From contig WTXA01000001.1 of assembly GCA_009773805.1 (NCBI GenBank), positions 1 through 64,000 of the forward strand: DNA of 64,000 bases. The letters run 5' to 3'. Every line of letters starts with the position of its first letter. Position 1 is the first letter of the stretch. A program made the position numbers and the translations under genes. Below the pieces are notes generated by a model. It ran no database searches and was not told the origin of the DNA. It saw only the letters and a program-made list of their open reading frames with translations. Positions 1 to 8,117 of the stretch are shown in pieces. This DNA is from Fusobacteriota bacterium (GTDB lineage: Bacteria > Bacillota > TC1).

Positions 1-42
1 TTGTACTTGGACATTGGTCCTGGGAGAGTAGGACGTTGCCAG
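1..42 (+). rRNA. rrf: 5S ribosomal RNA, 3' end only
   Basis: The first ~42 bases match the conserved 3' third of bacterial 5S rRNA: the CUGGGAGAGUAGGAC segment at about 20-34, followed by the closing helix strand ending near GCCAG. The 5' part lies outside the window, so this is the tail of an rRNA operon read left to right. A strong hairpin terminator follows within 25 bases. The exact 3' end is uncertain by a few bases. Confidence 0.85.
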
Positions 43-62
43 CTTTTTGTTTTAAAAGAGTA

Positions 63-97
63 TATGTTGATCATTTAGGTGATCAACATATTTTTTT
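63..97 (+). terminator. rho-independent terminator of the rRNA operon
   Basis: An 11-bp perfect stem (63-73 with 80-90) and a six-base loop are followed at once by a run of seven T. It lies between the 5S end and nadE, so it ends rRNA transcription. nadE then needs its own promoter; GTATAATTT at 110-118 could supply the -10. Confidence 0.85.
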
Positions 98-144
98 ATC
101 CCACAATGTGGTATAATTTATTAGTATGAATTTGAGGTGAAACA

Positions 145-888
145 ATGTTTAATATAGATGAAGTGCAAGAAAAAACAGTCAACTTTATAGAAGAATATAT
201 TAACAAGTCTGGTGCCAAGGGTGCTATTATAGGCATCTCAGGTGGTATTGACTCAGCTGTTGTTGCTGCTCTTACTGCAAAAGCCATAGGACCAAATAGA
301 GTCTTAGGTTTAATAATGCCTTGTGAAAGTAATAGTAAAGATATGGAAGATGCTATAGAACTGGCAGAGCAATTAGGAATTAACTATAAGGTTATAGATT
401 TAACTAAGACTTATTTAGAATTTCTAAAGGACAATATGGAAAACTATCAATGCAATTTGTCTTTTTGTAATATTAAACCAAGATTGAGAATGACAACCTT
501 GTATTTTCATGCAAGCTTAAACGGTTACTTAGTTATAGGTACTAGTAATAGAAGTGAATTGGTTACAGGGTATCTTACTAAATATGGTGATGGTGGTGTT
601 GATATTGAACCTATAGCCGATTTTTTAAAGCATGAAGTTTATCAAATAGCACAAATACTAAATATACCTGAGGTAATTATAAAGAAGAAACCAACTGCAG
701 ACCTGATGCCAAATCAAACCGATGAAGGAGAAATGGGATTTACTTATGATGAACTTGATCGATTTATTATGGTTGGAGAAGTAGACGAAAAAATAAAGCA
801 AAGAATAATGAAACTATATAACCAGAGCAGGCATAAGATGACTGGGCCGGTTATGCTAAAATTGGATAGAAAATTCTATTTAGAATAA
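145..888 (+). CDS. nadE: NH3-dependent NAD+ synthetase
   Basis: Catalyses the last step of NAD synthesis: nicotinate adenine dinucleotide is adenylated and then amidated with ammonia in the cytoplasm. The 247-residue length is that of the short, ammonia-using form; there is no N-terminal nitrilase (glutaminase) domain. The PP-loop SGGIDS is at residues 32-37. The C-terminal half carries the conserved KPTADLMPNQTDEGEMG stretch of the family. The ATG is preceded by GAGGTGA at 134-140, which fixes the start. yebC follows 15 bp downstream, suggesting the two are co-transcribed. Family assignment is secure; glutamine-derived ammonia would have to come from another protein. Confidence 0.95.
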   Translation: MFNIDEVQEKTVNFIEEYINKSGAKGAIIGISGGIDSAVVAALTAKAIGPNRVLGLIMPCESNSKDMEDAIELAEQLGINYKVIDLTKTYLEFLKDNMENYQCNLSFCNIKPRLRMTTLYFHASLNGYLVIGTSNRSELVTGYLTKYGDGGVDIEPIADFLKHEVYQIAQILNIPEVIIKKKPTADLMPNQTDEGEMGFTYDELDRFIMVGEVDEKIKQRIMKLYNQSRHKMTGPVMLKLDRKFYLE

Positions 889-903
889 ACATAGAGGTGA
901 AAA

Positions 904-1650
904 ATGTCAGGACATTCCAAATGGTCAACGATCAAACACAAAAAAGCAAAGTTAGATAATAAAAGAGCAAAAGTATTTACTAAAATCGGCAAAGAAATTA
1001 TGGTGGCAGTTAAATTATCCGGATCAGATCCAGATAATAATTCAAGACTAAAACTAGCATTACAAAAAGCTAGAATAAGTAATATGCCAAGTGATAATAT
1101 CAAAAAGCTCATTCAAAAAGCTGCCGGTGACAACAATAATACAAACTATGAAGAATTAGTTTATGAAGGCTATGGTGTTGGTGGAGCAGCTGTTATAGTT
1201 GACGTGATGACAGACAATAGAAATAGGACTGCTGGCGAGATACGACACATTTTTGATAAATGTGGAGGAAATATGGGTGAGTCTGGTTGTGTATCTTGGA
1301 TGTTTGATAGTAGAGGTTTAATTTCATATAGTCTTGAAAATATAGATGAAGATGAGATAACCATGGTTGCCATTGAAAACGGAGCTGTAGATGTGGAAGT
1401 AGAAGATAACATGATAAATGTATATACTGAGATAAAAGATTTTGACAACATAAGAAGTGCGCTTGAAGAAACATACCAAGAAGCCGAAGTAGCTGAGTTA
1501 ACAAAGATTCCAAGAGACAATATTGAAATATTTGATATAGAGCAAGCAAAATTACTAGTTAAAATGATGGATTTACTTGAAGATAATGATGATGTTCAAG
1601 ATACTTATAGTAATTTTGACTTTTCAGATGAGATTGCTGGTTCGCTCTAA
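904..1650 (+). CDS. YebC/TACO1 family protein
   Basis: Full-length member (248 aa) of the YebC/TACO1 family, with the signature N-terminus [16 protein letters not shown]. The older annotation is transcriptional regulator. More recent work on the family links it to translation, in particular relief of ribosomes stalled on proline stretches. Three-domain architecture, no membrane segment, hence cytoplasmic. The RBS AGAGGTGA stands directly upstream of the ATG. The stop codon overlaps the ruvC start by one base (TAATG), so the two are translationally coupled, the same yebC-ruvC pairing seen in many bacteria. Molecular role in this organism is inferred from family only. Confidence 0.93.
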   Translation: MSGHSKWSTIKHKKAKLDNKRAKVFTKIGKEIMVAVKLSGSDPDNNSRLKLALQKARISNMPSDNIKKLIQKAAGDNNNTNYEELVYEGYGVGGAAVIVDVMTDNRNRTAGEIRHIFDKCGGNMGESGCVSWMFDSRGLISYSLENIDEDEITMVAIENGAVDVEVEDNMINVYTEIKDFDNIRSALEETYQEAEVAELTKIPRDNIEIFDIEQAKLLVKMMDLLEDNDDVQDTYSNFDFSDEIAGSL

Positions 1651-2147
1651 TGAGAATACTAGGGATAGATCCTGGAACAGCAATATGTGGGTTTTCAATA
1701 TTAGATTATATTGGTAATAAATTTTCACTAATAAGTTATGGTGTTGTAAGAACGCCTGCACATACAGAACTAAAAGATAGATTATTGACAATATATCAAG
1801 AATTAGATGAGCTTATTGAAAGACATAAACCAGACGCTCTAGCAGTAGAAGATTTATTCTTTAATACCAATGCAAAAACTGCACTATCTGTTGGTCATGC
1901 TAGAGGTGTGATTTTACTATTAGGTGCATTAAAAGGCATGACGGTTTCTTCATACACACCACTTCAGGTAAAACAAAGTGTTGTAGGGTATGGTAGAGCA
2001 GAAAAGAAACAAGTTCAGGAAATGGTCAAAATTATTTTAAAATTGGAAAAAATTCCAACACCAGATGATGCAGCAGATGCTATAGCTGTTGCGATTTGTC
2101 ATGGTCATTCATATAAATTAAATGATAGTTTAAGAGAAAAGAGGTAA
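1650..2147 (+). CDS. ruvC: Holliday junction resolvase RuvC
   Basis: Endonuclease that cuts Holliday junctions symmetrically during recombinational repair, acting with the RuvAB motor. At 165 aa it has the usual length. The RNase H-like active site is intact: Asp7 in GIDPGT, Glu67 in AVEDLFF, and the acidic pair in [13 protein letters not shown] around residues 139-143. The start overlaps the yebC stop by one base, and ruvA follows after 4 bp. The order yebC-ruvC-ruvA-ruvB forms one tight operon. I saw no obvious LexA site in the upstream gap, so SOS control is not supported here. Confidence 0.96.
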   Translation: MRILGIDPGTAICGFSILDYIGNKFSLISYGVVRTPAHTELKDRLLTIYQELDELIERHKPDALAVEDLFFNTNAKTALSVGHARGVILLLGALKGMTVSSYTPLQVKQSVVGYGRAEKKQVQEMVKIILKLEKIPTPDDAADAIAVAICHGHSYKLNDSLREKR

Positions 2148-2151
2148 TACT

Positions 2152-2754
2152 TTGATAGGTTTTCTAAAAGGGAAAATATTCAAAATTGCAGAACATAGCT
2201 TGCTCCTCGATGTGAGTGGAGTCGGGTATGAAGTTTTTATGCCCAGTCTAGAGCTATCAGCATTATTAGAAAATGAAGACTTGCTAGTTTATACCTACCA
2301 TCATCAAAAAGAAGATATGGTAGCTCTTTTTGGTTTTAGAAAAGAAGAAACGAAGAGATTGTTTGAATTACTTACAAGTGTAAGTGGACTTGGACCTAAG
2401 ACAACCTTAGGGATACTTTCACATATAAATGAAGAAGATCTCATTTCGGCCATTGTGTCAGGGGATACTACTACTTTAGTTAAAATACCTGGCATTGGAA
2501 ATAAGACTGCAGGTAGAGTAGTTTTAGAACTACAAGATAAACTTGAGAGTACTTACGGAAATATGGGCAATACTAAAGATCAGTTATTATGTTTAAGTGA
2601 TACTAGTATTATAGCAGATGCTGAATCTGCCTTGACCTTCCTTGGTTATGGTAAAAAAGAGATTAGTGAAGCGCTAAGAAAACTAATTAAAAAGAACAAG
2701 GACTATACCTTGGATGGTTTGATTAGAGACGCATTAAAGGAATTAGGTAAATAA
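2152..2754 (+). CDS. ruvA: Holliday junction branch migration protein RuvA
   Basis: Tetrameric DNA-binding subunit that holds the four-way junction and loads RuvB. 200 aa: N-terminal OB fold (MIGFLKGKI onward), central helix-hairpin-helix segments ([13 protein letters not shown] near residue 80 and [13 protein letters not shown] near residue 115), and the small C-terminal domain that contacts RuvB. The start codon is TTG, supported by AAGAGGT at 2139-2145 and by the family's usual MIG(F/Y) N-terminus. It lies between ruvC (4 bp) and ruvB (2 bp). Confidence 0.96.
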   Translation: MIGFLKGKIFKIAEHSLLLDVSGVGYEVFMPSLELSALLENEDLLVYTYHHQKEDMVALFGFRKEETKRLFELLTSVSGLGPKTTLGILSHINEEDLISAIVSGDTTTLVKIPGIGNKTAGRVVLELQDKLESTYGNMGNTKDQLLCLSDTSIIADAESALTFLGYGKKEISEALRKLIKKNKDYTLDGLIRDALKELGK

Positions 2755-2756
2755 TT

Positions 2757-3755
2757 ATGGAAGAACGTTTAATAGATGGAGAATTTATAAATGAAGACAG
2801 GGAAATAGAGGTTAGCTTAAGACCTAAGAGTCTATCTGCTTATATTGGCCAAGATAAGGTCAAAGAAAACTTAACAGTCTTTATAAAAGCTGCTAAAGGT
2901 AGAAAAGAAAGTCTAGATCACATATTGTTATATGGACCTCCTGGACTTGGTAAAACTACTTTAGCGAACATAGTAGCAGAAGAGCTTGGCGTGCAAATCA
3001 AGGTGACTTCAGGACCAGCTATAGAAAAAGCAGGAGATTTAGCTGCAATTTTAACAAATCTTTCTGACGGAGATGTTTTATTTATAGATGAAATACACAG
3101 GATGAATCGTAGTGTTGAGGAAGTTCTATATCCTGCACTTGAGGATTTCGCATTAGATATAATTATAGGTAAAGGTCCTAGTGCTAGATCATTAAGAATT
3201 GATTTACCTAAATTCACCTTAATTGGAGCTACTACAAGGATTAGTCTTTTAAGTAATCCTTTGAGAGATAGGTTTGGAGTTATAAGTAGGTTAGACTACT
3301 ATAGTCCTACAGAACTATCAACTATAGTTAAGATAAATAGTAATAAACTTGGCATACCAGTAGATGAAGATGGGGCAATGGAAATCGCTAGACGATCAAG
3401 AGGCACACCAAGAATAGCCAATAGATTGTTGAAACGGGTAAGAGATATTGCTCAGGTAAAGGGTGAAGGGAAAATTGATAATAATGTATCGAAAATGGCT
3501 CTAAATATGTTAGAAGTCGATGAATTTGGCTTAGATGATATTGATAGGAAAATTCTTGATAATTTAATTTCCAAGTTTGCAGGAGGACCTGTAGGATTAG
3601 ATACTATTGCAGCTATGGTAGGGGAAGAATCAGCTACGGTAGTTGATGTTTACGAACCATTTCTTTTACAACTTGGATTTATAAACAGAACACCTAGAGG
3701 TAGGGTAGCAACAAGTTTGGCATATAAGCATTTGGGCTATCCCTTTATTGAATAG
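2757..3755 (+). CDS. ruvB: Holliday junction branch migration ATPase RuvB
   Basis: AAA+ hexameric motor that pumps DNA through the RuvA-bound junction. 332 aa, normal length. Walker [10 protein letters not shown] near residues 61-69, Walker B DEIHR near 113-117, sensor 1 GATTR, and arginine-finger region NPLRDRFG. The C-terminal winged-helix domain contains [15 protein letters not shown]. Last of the ruvCAB run; mobA starts 2 bp after the stop, so transcription probably continues into the cofactor gene. Confidence 0.97.
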   Translation: MEERLIDGEFINEDREIEVSLRPKSLSAYIGQDKVKENLTVFIKAAKGRKESLDHILLYGPPGLGKTTLANIVAEELGVQIKVTSGPAIEKAGDLAAILTNLSDGDVLFIDEIHRMNRSVEEVLYPALEDFALDIIIGKGPSARSLRIDLPKFTLIGATTRISLLSNPLRDRFGVISRLDYYSPTELSTIVKINSNKLGIPVDEDGAMEIARRSRGTPRIANRLLKRVRDIAQVKGEGKIDNNVSKMALNMLEVDEFGLDDIDRKILDNLISKFAGGPVGLDTIAAMVGEESATVVDVYEPFLLQLGFINRTPRGRVATSLAYKHLGYPFIE

Positions 3756-3757
3756 TT

Positions 3758-4369
3758 ATGACCATGAACAAAGAGATAACAGCTATAATACTAGCAGGTG
3801 GTAAGAGTAAGCGCATGGGTAGTGATAAAAGCTTATTGAAATTGGGGGGTAAAACTCTAATTGAACATGTTGTTGATGCTGTAAGACCATATGTTAACTC
3901 GGTACTTATCGTTACTAATAATGAAGAGAAGTATCACTTTATAAATAATGTTTCCTATGTTCCAGATATTGAAGAAAATCAAGGACCTTTTATTGGTTTA
4001 ATATCTGGAATTAAGTCAATTGATACAAAGTGGTGTTTTGTAACATCTTGTGATATGCCACTACTTGATGGGGGAATAATTGATTTCCTATGGAAAAGAA
4101 AAAATGGCTATATTGTCAGTCCGGTTTCAATTAATGGATATGAACCATTAATTAGCTTGTATTCAAAAGATATATTATCATACGCTGAAGATCAAATGTC
4201 AGATAATATGAGAAGTATAAATAGATTTATAGCAACAATGGAAAAACTAGGGTATGTAGAGAAAATAGAAAAACATATATTACAAGATAGATTTGGTGAA
4301 AAGGTGTTTTTGAACATTAATGATTATGAAAATTACCTTAGATTAATAGAGGTGTTTAATGATAGATAA
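3758..4369 (+). CDS. mobA: molybdenum cofactor guanylyltransferase
   Basis: Transfers GMP from GTP to molybdopterin to make the dinucleotide form of the cofactor, or a related NTP transfer. 203 aa, with the nucleotide-binding signature LAGGKSKRMGSDKSLL at residues 11-26 and a conserved TSCDMPLL metal/nucleotide motif near residues 90-97. The ATG at 3758 is two bases after the ruvB stop; an in-frame ATG two codons later is an alternative. The 3' end overlaps the next gene by 11 bp. It complements the Moco genes at 31-34 kb. A cytidylyltransferase specificity (MocA-like) cannot be excluded, although a separate MocA domain exists at 26.6 kb. Confidence 0.85.
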   Translation: MTMNKEITAIILAGGKSKRMGSDKSLLKLGGKTLIEHVVDAVRPYVNSVLIVTNNEEKYHFINNVSYVPDIEENQGPFIGLISGIKSIDTKWCFVTSCDMPLLDGGIIDFLWKRKNGYIVSPVSINGYEPLISLYSKDILSYAEDQMSDNMRSINRFIATMEKLGYVEKIEKHILQDRFGEKVFLNINDYENYLRLIEVFNDR

Positions 4370-4862
4370 GAGGATACTTACTGGACTTGGGTTCATGTTT
4401 GTATTGCTATTAATTGTAGCAATAGTTTTGCTTTTTGGAAAAGGCAGAACCGTGAAGACAGACATAAATCTATATTATGTTAATCCTACTCAATTTAAGT
4501 TGGAAAAAAGATTGGTAACTGTAGAAGGTGAAGGAGATTTAAACACTGCTCTTACTTTATTGTTTTTAGGAATTGAAGATACTTCTGTTGAAAACTTGTT
4601 TCCAGCAGAAATTAAATTTAATGGAAGTAATGTAGATGAAGAAAATGAAACTATAATAGTAGATATATCTACAAATGTACTTTCTGTGAATTATGGAGTT
4701 GAAGTTAATTACTTATATATAATGTCGATTGTTAATACGGTCTCAGATATTACTGGTTATGAAACTGTTAAATTGACATTTGATGGGAATATAGTTGAAT
4801 TTTTTAACAATGGACTGTTTATTGGGCAGCCTTTAAAAAGAGATGATAGTGTGGTAAAATAA
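4359..4862 (+). CDS. GerMN domain membrane-anchored protein
   Basis: 167-residue protein with one N-terminal membrane segment (about residues 8-27, GLGFMFVLLLIVAIVLLFG) and an exported domain resembling GerMN, the repeated domain of the spore-germination protein GerM. Features that fit are the LTLLFLGIEDTSVENLFPAEI stretch and the C-terminal VKLTFDGNIVEFFNNG. The cellular role is unknown; in sporulating relatives such proteins contribute to septal or spore-envelope structure. It overlaps mobA by 11 bp, and the RNase P RNA gene begins within 4 bp of its stop. Domain call is fairly sure, function is not. Confidence 0.72.
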   Translation: MIDKRILTGLGFMFVLLLIVAIVLLFGKGRTVKTDINLYYVNPTQFKLEKRLVTVEGEGDLNTALTLLFLGIEDTSVENLFPAEIKFNGSNVDEENETIIVDISTNVLSVNYGVEVNYLYIMSIVNTVSDITGYETVKLTFDGNIVEFFNNGLFIGQPLKRDDSVVK

Positions 4863-4865
4863 GAC

Positions 4866-5200
4866 GATTGGAATTACAAGATAATCGCAGGGATTAATAA
4901 TCTCTGAGGAAAGTCCTGGCTGGCACAAGCTGTGATGTGATTTACACAAGGCATGGAGCCTGCTGGGTAACCTTACGGCTACCGAAAGTTTCCATTTATG
5001 GGATAAGTAGGTTATAAAAGTGCTATAGTGACGATGCCTTTTAGTAATAGAAGGAGTGAGACGACGTAAACCCCATCTTGCTAGAAACCCTCTGAGAGGG
5101 GAACCTGCTTAAGGAAACTAAGAACTAGAGGCGGGAATCCGGTAACGGGTTAGATAGATGATTATCCTAAGACAGAATCAGGCTTACTGTAATTCCAGTC
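4866..5200 (+). ncRNA. rnpB: RNase P RNA
   Basis: Ribozyme component of RNase P, which matures tRNA 5' ends. Conserved region I, GAGGAAAGTCC, is at 4906-4916, and the 3' conserved segment ACAGAATCAGGCTTA is at 5172-5186. A 12-bp P1 helix pairs 4866-4877 with 5189-5200 with one G-U pair, which sets both ends. Length about 335 nt. It is squeezed between the GerMN gene (4 bp) and the ribosome-binding site of the next gene (8 bp); no terminator separates it from that gene. Class A or B was not resolved by hand. Confidence 0.93.
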
Positions 5201-5220
5201 AATTTTTAGGTGGTATGATA

Positions 5221-5895
5221 ATGAGTGATAAAGAAAAAAAGCATAAAAAAGATAAAGAAAAGAAAAGTGCAAAAAAGGACAAACGAGAAATAATAAAATA
5301 TCATAATGATATCCAAAGTAATTTTAATATGGCTGGTAAAGTTTTGGTTCTTTTTGGTAGCCCTAAGAAGAATGGACATACTAGGGCTTTAGTTGATTCT
5401 TTTATTAAAGCAAGAAAACTTGAAGGTGAGTTTGTTTTTGTTAATGGTTTGAATATAAAAGGTTGTCAGGGATGTCTTTATTGTCAATCTCATGATGGGG
5501 AATGTAAGCCGAAGGATGATATGACCGATTTATACAATAAAATAAAAAATGCAAAAAAAATCATAATGGCATTCCCTGTATATTATGGAAGTTTGCCAGG
5601 CGAATATAAGTGTATGATAGATAGGATATATGCTGTTTCTTCAATTAGAACAATAAGTGGTAAGAATGTCTATGGAAGCATATGGAAAGACACTAGAGAT
5701 GTATTTTTGATAGCCAGTCACGGTAATTCTATACCTCAGGTAAAAGAATCAGTAGAGAGAATAATAAAGTATTTTTGTATTGATACTAATTCTGTTTTAA
5801 AAGGCAGTTATTTTTCTAAGCCGATGGACATAAATGATAATAAAGATGGAAATTTGTACATCGAAGATCTTTTAAATGCAGGCAAGAATTTTTAG
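5221..5895 (+). CDS. flavodoxin-fold NAD(P)H oxidoreductase, iron-sulfur flavoprotein-like
   Basis: Cytoplasmic flavoprotein of the NADPH-dependent FMN reductase/ISF superfamily. The FMN-phosphate loop is GSPKKNGHTR. It is followed by GCQGCLYCQSHDGECKPKDDM, a Cys-x2-Cys-x2-Cys-x6-Cys spacing like the compact cluster motif of archaeal and clostridial iron-sulfur flavoproteins, and by FPVYYGSLPGEYK. The first ~25 residues are an unusual lysine-rich tail (KKHKKDKEKKSAKKDK). The start is set by AGGTGG at 5208-5213: the ATG at 5221 is 7 bases away, while the in-frame ATG at 5215 is too close and an upstream start at 5158 would lie inside the RNase P RNA. Electron partner and substrate are unknown. 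Confidence 0.8.
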   Translation: MSDKEKKHKKDKEKKSAKKDKREIIKYHNDIQSNFNMAGKVLVLFGSPKKNGHTRALVDSFIKARKLEGEFVFVNGLNIKGCQGCLYCQSHDGECKPKDDMTDLYNKIKNAKKIIMAFPVYYGSLPGEYKCMIDRIYAVSSIRTISGKNVYGSIWKDTRDVFLIASHGNSIPQVKESVERIIKYFCIDTNSVLKGSYFSKPMDINDNKDGNLYIEDLLNAGKNF

Positions 5896-5915
5896 TTCTT
5901 TATTTAGTAATTCTA

Positions 5916-5944
5916 TTGACAATAAAGGTATGGTCTTATATAAT
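5916..5944 (+). promoter_or_regulatory. consensus sigma-A promoter of the tRNA cluster
   Basis: A perfect -35 (TTGACA, 5916-5921) and a perfect -10 (TATAAT, 5939-5944) are separated by 17 bp, about 25 bp before the first tRNA. This is one of the strongest-looking promoters in the window, as expected for stable RNA. Confidence 0.9.
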
Positions 5945-5968
5945 GATTAAGCGTGATATTAAAAACAC

Positions 5969-6044
5969 GGGCGTTTAGCTCAGCTGGGAGAGCGCTTGCC
6001 TTACAAGCAAGATGTCGGCGGTTCGATCCCGTCAACGCCCACCA
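5969..6044 (+). tRNA. tRNA-Val (UAC)
   Basis: 76-nt cloverleaf: acceptor GGGCGTT pairs with AACGCCC, D-loop TAGCTCAGCTGGGAGAGC, anticodon stem CTTGC/GCAAG with loop CTTACAA (anticodon TAC), and T-loop GGTTCGATCC. CCA is encoded. First gene of a four-tRNA transcript. Confidence 0.96.
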
Positions 6045-6065
6045 ATATTTATTTGAGTCACATAG

Positions 6066-6140
6066 GCGGAAGTGGCTCAGTGGTAGAGTATCTCCTTGCC
6101 AAGGAGAGGGTCGCGGGTTCGAATCCCGTCTTCCGCTCCA
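6066..6140 (+). tRNA. tRNA-Gly (GCC)
   Basis: 75-nt cloverleaf: acceptor GCGGAAG with CTTCCGC, anticodon stem TCTCC/GGAGA with loop TTGCCAA (anticodon GCC), T-loop GGTTCGAATCC, encoded CCA. Confidence 0.96.
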
Positions 6141-6145
6141 AATAA

Positions 6146-6220
6146 GGCGACGTCGCCAAGTGGCTAAGGCAGAGGTCTGCAAAACCTCCATCCCCGGTTC
6201 AAATCCGGGCGTCGCCTCCA
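6146..6220 (+). tRNA. tRNA-Cys (GCA)
   Basis: 75-nt cloverleaf: acceptor GGCGACG with CGTCGCC, anticodon stem GAGGT/ACCTC with loop CTGCAAA (anticodon GCA), T-loop GGTTCAAATCC, encoded CCA. Confidence 0.96.
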
Positions 6221-6247
6221 AATAAAACTTAATAATTTGATATTAAT

Positions 6248-6336
6248 GCCTGAGTGGTGGAATTGGCAGACACACAGGACTTAAAATCCTGCGGATGTTA
6301 AAGTCCGTGCCGGTTCAAGTCCGGCCTCAGGCACCA
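6248..6336 (+). tRNA. tRNA-Leu (UAA)
   Basis: 89-nt class II tRNA with a long variable arm. Acceptor GCCTGAG with CTCAGGC, anticodon stem CAGGA/TCCTG with loop CTTAAAA (anticodon TAA), T-loop GGTTCAAGTCC, encoded CCA. Last of the cluster; the terminator begins directly after it. Confidence 0.96.
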
Positions 6337-6367
6337 AAACCTCCAGTAATTTTACTGGAGGTTTTTT
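6337..6367 (+). terminator. rho-independent terminator of the tRNA cluster
   Basis: A stem of about 13 bp (AAACCTCCAGTAA with its complement, loop TTT) runs into a T-rich tail at 6361-6367. It starts at the base after the tRNA-Leu CCA end. Confidence 0.88.
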
Positions 6368-6423
6368 ATACATATTTATAAAAATAATGTATAATAGATA
6401 TATAAAATAAAAGGGGTGATTAA

Positions 6424-6894
6424 ATGTTTGAACAAGAGATACCTGGCTATGGTAAGTTAGAAATAAAGAATCTCATATTAGACTATAACGGAACGATTGC
6501 TAAAGATGGGAAACTACTTGAAGGTCTTGGTGATATTCTTAATAAATTAGCCGAAATAGTTGATGTCTATGTATTAACAGCTGATACTTACGGTTCAGTT
6601 GAAAAAGAAATGGAAAGCTTCCCTGTAATTGTTAAAGTAATCAAGGGAGAAAATGAATTAGTAGAAAAAAGAGATTTTGCTAGAGAGTTAGGTGCTAATA
6701 TAACTATGGCTATTGGTAACGGTTATAATGATCAATTATTATTTAGAGAAGTAAAAATCAGTATAGTAGTAATGGGTTGTGAAGCTTGTGCTACCATCTT
6801 ATTTAATATTGCAGATTTGGTGGCTAGTGATATATATAATGCTCTAGGACTATTACTAAATCCTACAAGATTAAGATCTTCTTTAAGAGGTTAA
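6424..6894 (+). CDS. HAD-superfamily protein, soluble P-type ATPase-like
   Basis: 156-residue single-domain HAD protein resembling the soluble P-type ATPase-like group. Motif I is DYNGTIA at residues 20-26: the nucleophile Asp20 is present, but the second Asp of the usual DxDGT is Asn, as in this subgroup. The C-terminal motif GNGYNDQLLF, containing the metal-binding Asp, is intact. No membrane segments. The substrate is unknown; phosphatase activity is an inference. GGGGTGA precedes the ATG, and TATAAT near 6391 could be its -10. Stands alone between the tRNA terminator and the rubredoxin gene. Confidence 0.75.
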   Translation: MFEQEIPGYGKLEIKNLILDYNGTIAKDGKLLEGLGDILNKLAEIVDVYVLTADTYGSVEKEMESFPVIVKVIKGENELVEKRDFARELGANITMAIGNGYNDQLLFREVKISIVVMGCEACATILFNIADLVASDIYNALGLLLNPTRLRSSLRG

Positions 6895-6977
6895 TTGAGA
6901 ATAGAATTAGATTTATACATAGGTATTTGTTATAATTAAATGGAAAAATATATAAATAGAAATATGAGGTAAAATAT

Positions 6978-7562
6978 ATGAAGAAATATACTTGTCAAAG
7001 TTGTTGGTACACCTATGATCCTGCAGTTGGGGATCCTAAAGCAGGGATTGCACCAGGTACAGCCTTCGAAGATATTCCTGAAGAATGGTTTTGTCCAATT
7101 TGTATGCGAGACAAAAGTGCTTTCAAACCAGAAGAAGAAGTTAAAGTTGAAGGATTTGCTCCTTTAAATAATAATCTTGATAGATATCGTTGTAAAGCAT
7201 GTTGGTATATATATGACCCAAGAATTGGTGACCCTTTAGCAGGTATCGAACCAGGAACACCTTTCGAGGAATTACCAGAAGATTGGTTTTGTCCAATTTG
7301 TATGTTATCTAAAGAATCTTTTATTAAGGTTACATTAACTGATCAAATTGCCAAAAGCATTATCAGTGGCGAACCATTGAACCCACATGCTGATTTAGCT
7401 AGATATAAGTGCAAAGCTTGTTTCTATACCTATGACCCTAGAGTGGGTGATCCAAAAGCAGGTGTAGCTCCAGGAACAGCTTTTGAAGATTTATCAGAAG
7501 ATTGGTTTTGTCCAATTTGTATGATGATGAAGGATTACTTTGAAAGAGAAGAAACTAAATAG
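6978..7562 (+). CDS. triple-domain rubredoxin-like protein
   Basis: 194 residues made of three tandem rubredoxin-like domains. Metal-ligand cysteines are 6/9/39/42, 72/75/105/108 and 135/138/168/171; the spacing inside each domain is exactly that of clostridial rubredoxin. Each domain keeps the YDP, GDPxAG, PGTxFE and WFCPIC landmarks. Odd: the residue after the second Cys of each pair, almost always Gly in rubredoxins, is Trp76, Trp10 or Phe139 at the first knuckle and Met at the second knuckle in all three domains. That should change the hydrogen bonds to the sulfurs and possibly the redox potential. Likely a soluble electron carrier or oxygen-defence protein; iron binding itself is inferred. 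RBS GAGGT precedes the ATG. Confidence 0.85.
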   Translation: MKKYTCQSCWYTYDPAVGDPKAGIAPGTAFEDIPEEWFCPICMRDKSAFKPEEEVKVEGFAPLNNNLDRYRCKACWYIYDPRIGDPLAGIEPGTPFEELPEDWFCPICMLSKESFIKVTLTDQIAKSIISGEPLNPHADLARYKCKACFYTYDPRVGDPKAGVAPGTAFEDLSEDWFCPICMMMKDYFEREETK

Positions 7563-7584
7563 ATCTAAATATATAGAAAAAATA

Positions 7585-7617
7585 AAAAATAGCTTAATTA
7601 TTAAGCTATTTTTTTGT
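7585..7617 (+). terminator. rho-independent terminator after the rubredoxin gene
   Basis: A 13-bp perfect stem (7585-7597 with 7601-7613) with a three-base loop is followed by a T run. It begins 23 bp after the stop codon. Confidence 0.85.
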
Positions 7618-7689
7618 TTTAGATGGTTAAAAGTCTAATCGTGATATTTATCTTAAAAGATCATTTGACATGATTTTATTTTTAAGTGA

Positions 7690-7990
7690 TACTTATGAAA
7701 ATAGTGATAGAATGCCTTCCGGATTTTTTCTTCTTGTTCAATATTTTTTGTTACTTCATAAATTTTTTACCAACTCCATATTATTCATCACAATTTAAAT
7801 CTATTGTATCATCTAATAGTATCCAAAAAGTACAACCTGAATTAATTGCTAAAGCTTTATCCTCGTGTGTTTATTCTACCTCCAGGCATATAAATCATTT
7901 AAGATATTTCATCATTATAACCTTTTTTGGCTAGTCTTATATTGCTGCAAGTCCTTTAACACCTATTCCAATTATCAAAGCCGATTTCAT
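7690..7990 (-). pseudogene. decayed FAD-dependent phytoene-desaturase-like gene, N-terminal remnant
   Basis: Reading the minus strand from the ATG at 7990 gives MKSALIIGIGVKGLAAI, the FAD-binding Rossmann start of phytoene desaturases and amine oxidases, then a stop. In shifted frames it continues as RLAKKGYN (about 7938-7915), MPGGRINTR (about 7888-7862) and INSGCTFWILLDD (about 7845-7808). These are the expected next landmarks of the CrtI/CrtN family in the correct order and spacing. At least two frameshifts and several stops break it, and the remaining ~400 codons of a full gene are gone. The aquaporin gene and its terminator occupy the space upstream of it. This explains an otherwise empty 450-bp gap. 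The 7690 limit is approximate. Confidence 0.6.
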
Positions 7991-8071
7991 TTAGCTTCTA
8001 TAAAAGCAAGCAATAAAATTAAATAATTTTCTAATAGTACTATTTTATTTTTTTAATATAAAATGTAAATA

Positions 8072-8104
8072 AAAAAAGGTTTCGGAATTAACCGAAACCT
8101 TTTC
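8072..8104 (-). terminator. rho-independent terminator of the aquaporin gene
   Basis: On the minus strand a 12-bp stem (AAAAGGTTTCGG and its complement, 8103-8092 with 8085-8074) runs into TTTTTTTATTT. It starts 14 bp after the aquaporin stop. Confidence 0.85.
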
Positions 8105-8117
8105 AAACGTTTGATAT

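Noticed and set aside
1193-1549. 118-codon minus-strand open frames over yebC
   Set aside because: They are antisense shadows of a strongly conserved gene.
5913-6225. Open frames on both strands across 5.9-6.2 kb
   Set aside because: They run through three clear tRNA genes.
7686-7934. 82-codon plus-strand open frame with hydrophobic start
   Set aside because: It is antisense to the phytoene-desaturase-like remnant, has no ribosome-binding site and no recognisable family.
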